Below are positions 63,631 to 64,000 of a stretch of 64,000 nt of DNA, in pieces. Source of the DNA: Methylobacterium sp. J-026 (lineage in GTDB: Bacteria; Pseudomonadota; Alphaproteobacteria; Rhizobiales; Beijerinckiaceae); the NCBI RefSeq assembly GCF_022829585.1, contig NZ_JAKSYC010000267.1, forward strand, positions 17,666 to 81,665, read 5' to 3'. The notes under the pieces were generated by a model. The model was not told the DNA's origin, did no database searches, and saw only the letters and a list, made by a program, of their open reading frames with translations. How positions within the stretch are numbered: the first letter of the stretch is position 1; the number at the start of each line of letters is the position of its first letter. The translations under genes were made by a program, and so were the position numbers.

Positions 63631-64000
63631 TCAGCGGTTTGCGGTCGTGACCGGGGAGGTGACGCCGCCGAGGGAGACCCAGGCGACGGCGTCCTGGCTC
63701 TCGCGCTTGATGAACACATAGCCGGTCTTGTGCCAGGGCAGGATCGCGCTGGTCTTGTTGTCGAGCACGAGGTCGCCCCGGTCGGTGATCAGCGTGAGCA
63801 CGGCGTGGCCCTCGCCCTTCTCGTCGATCACCACGGTCATGCGCATCGCCCGGCGCGGTAGGCCGGCCTCGGCCAGCAGGTGGCGCTTGAGCAGCTGGAA
63901 ATCCTCGCAGTCGCCGATGCCGTCCTCGGCCAGGTCCCAGCGGTCGGCCACGTGCAGGTGATCCTGGTCGGTCATCGGCTCGACCGCCTTGTTGACCCGC
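63631..64000 (-). CDS. BTLCP-type transglutaminase-like cysteine peptidase, 5' end outside window
   Basis: The C-terminal 123 codons of a bacterial transglutaminase-like cysteine proteinase (DUF920). The frame is open to the window edge (RVNKAVEPMTDQDHLHVADR). The catalytic Cys is in GIGDCEDFQLLKRHLL, His in GHAVLTLITDRGD and Asp in LVLDNKTSAILPWHKTGYVF, all present. Homologues are periplasmic and cluster with LapG-type adhesin proteases or stand alone. An internal ATG at 63975 is not the true start. Ends normally at 63631. Confidence 0.88.
   Translation of the reverse strand, partial: RVNKAVEPMTDQDHLHVADRWDLAEDGIGDCEDFQLLKRHLLAEAGLPRRAMRMTVVIDEKGEGHAVLTLITDRGDLVLDNKTSAILPWHKTGYVFIKRESQDAVAWVSLGGVTSPVTTANR

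Overview
The window is a chromosomal stretch of a very GC-rich alphaproteobacterium, most likely Methylobacterium or a close relative in the Hyphomicrobiales. The pointers are a Ros/MucR zinc-finger regulator, the alphaproteobacterial order DUF2948-hisD-UPF0262-low-molecular-weight phosphatase, a BTLCP cysteine peptidase, a PmtA-like phospholipid methyltransferase, and several families of palindromic intergenic repeats. Genus is an inference; no rRNA or marker search was possible. No tRNA, rRNA or CRISPR array was seen.

Layout. 1-7.4 kb: truncated AsmA-type gene, scoAB (CoA transferase), a chemoreceptor, a periplasmic repeat protein, moaA divergent from a DUF971 gene. 7.6-20.1 kb: envelope and carbohydrate genes: a cupin, two L,D-transpeptidases, divergent opgH and opgG (periplasmic glucans), zwf read from a TTG start, an SDR, a Tat-exported GH10 glycosidase and an acyltransferase. 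20.3-24.5 kb: a VapBC pair, an 850-bp IS5/IS427-type element with a frameshifted transposase, and a Pat-like acyl-CoA synthetase/GNAT protein whose 3' end was replaced by IS sequence. 24.8-34.3 kb: mucR/ros, an Mrr-like nuclease, a peroxiredoxin, yqgE, dnaK and dnaJ, pmtA-like and TPR genes. 34.4-45 kb: leucyl aminopeptidase, chrA, an M20 amidohydrolase, a GT-C-like membrane protein, copA, a GST and a PhoR-like kinase.

The most interesting region is 45.0-56.8 kb, all on the minus strand. In transcription order it holds inositol-3-phosphate synthase, an HD-like protein, a SAM methyltransferase, a Gfo/Idh oxidoreductase, a YcaO protein, a TIM-barrel isomerase, a GT4 glycosyltransferase, a PIG-L deacetylase, a uracil-DNA-glycosylase-like protein and an UPF0104/MprF-type membrane protein. 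The set recalls the first steps of mycothiol synthesis (Ino1, MshA, MshB) but adds YcaO and lacks MshC and MshD, so it may make an inositol-glycoside metabolite not yet described. Palindromic repeats of two families sit between its genes, and one copy lies in frame inside the methyltransferase gene, framed by an 8-bp repeat 204 bp (68 codons) apart.

57-64 kb: a lytic transglycosylase, small secreted proteins, the DUF2948-hisD-UPF0262-LMW-PTP operon, and a BTLCP gene cut by the window edge.
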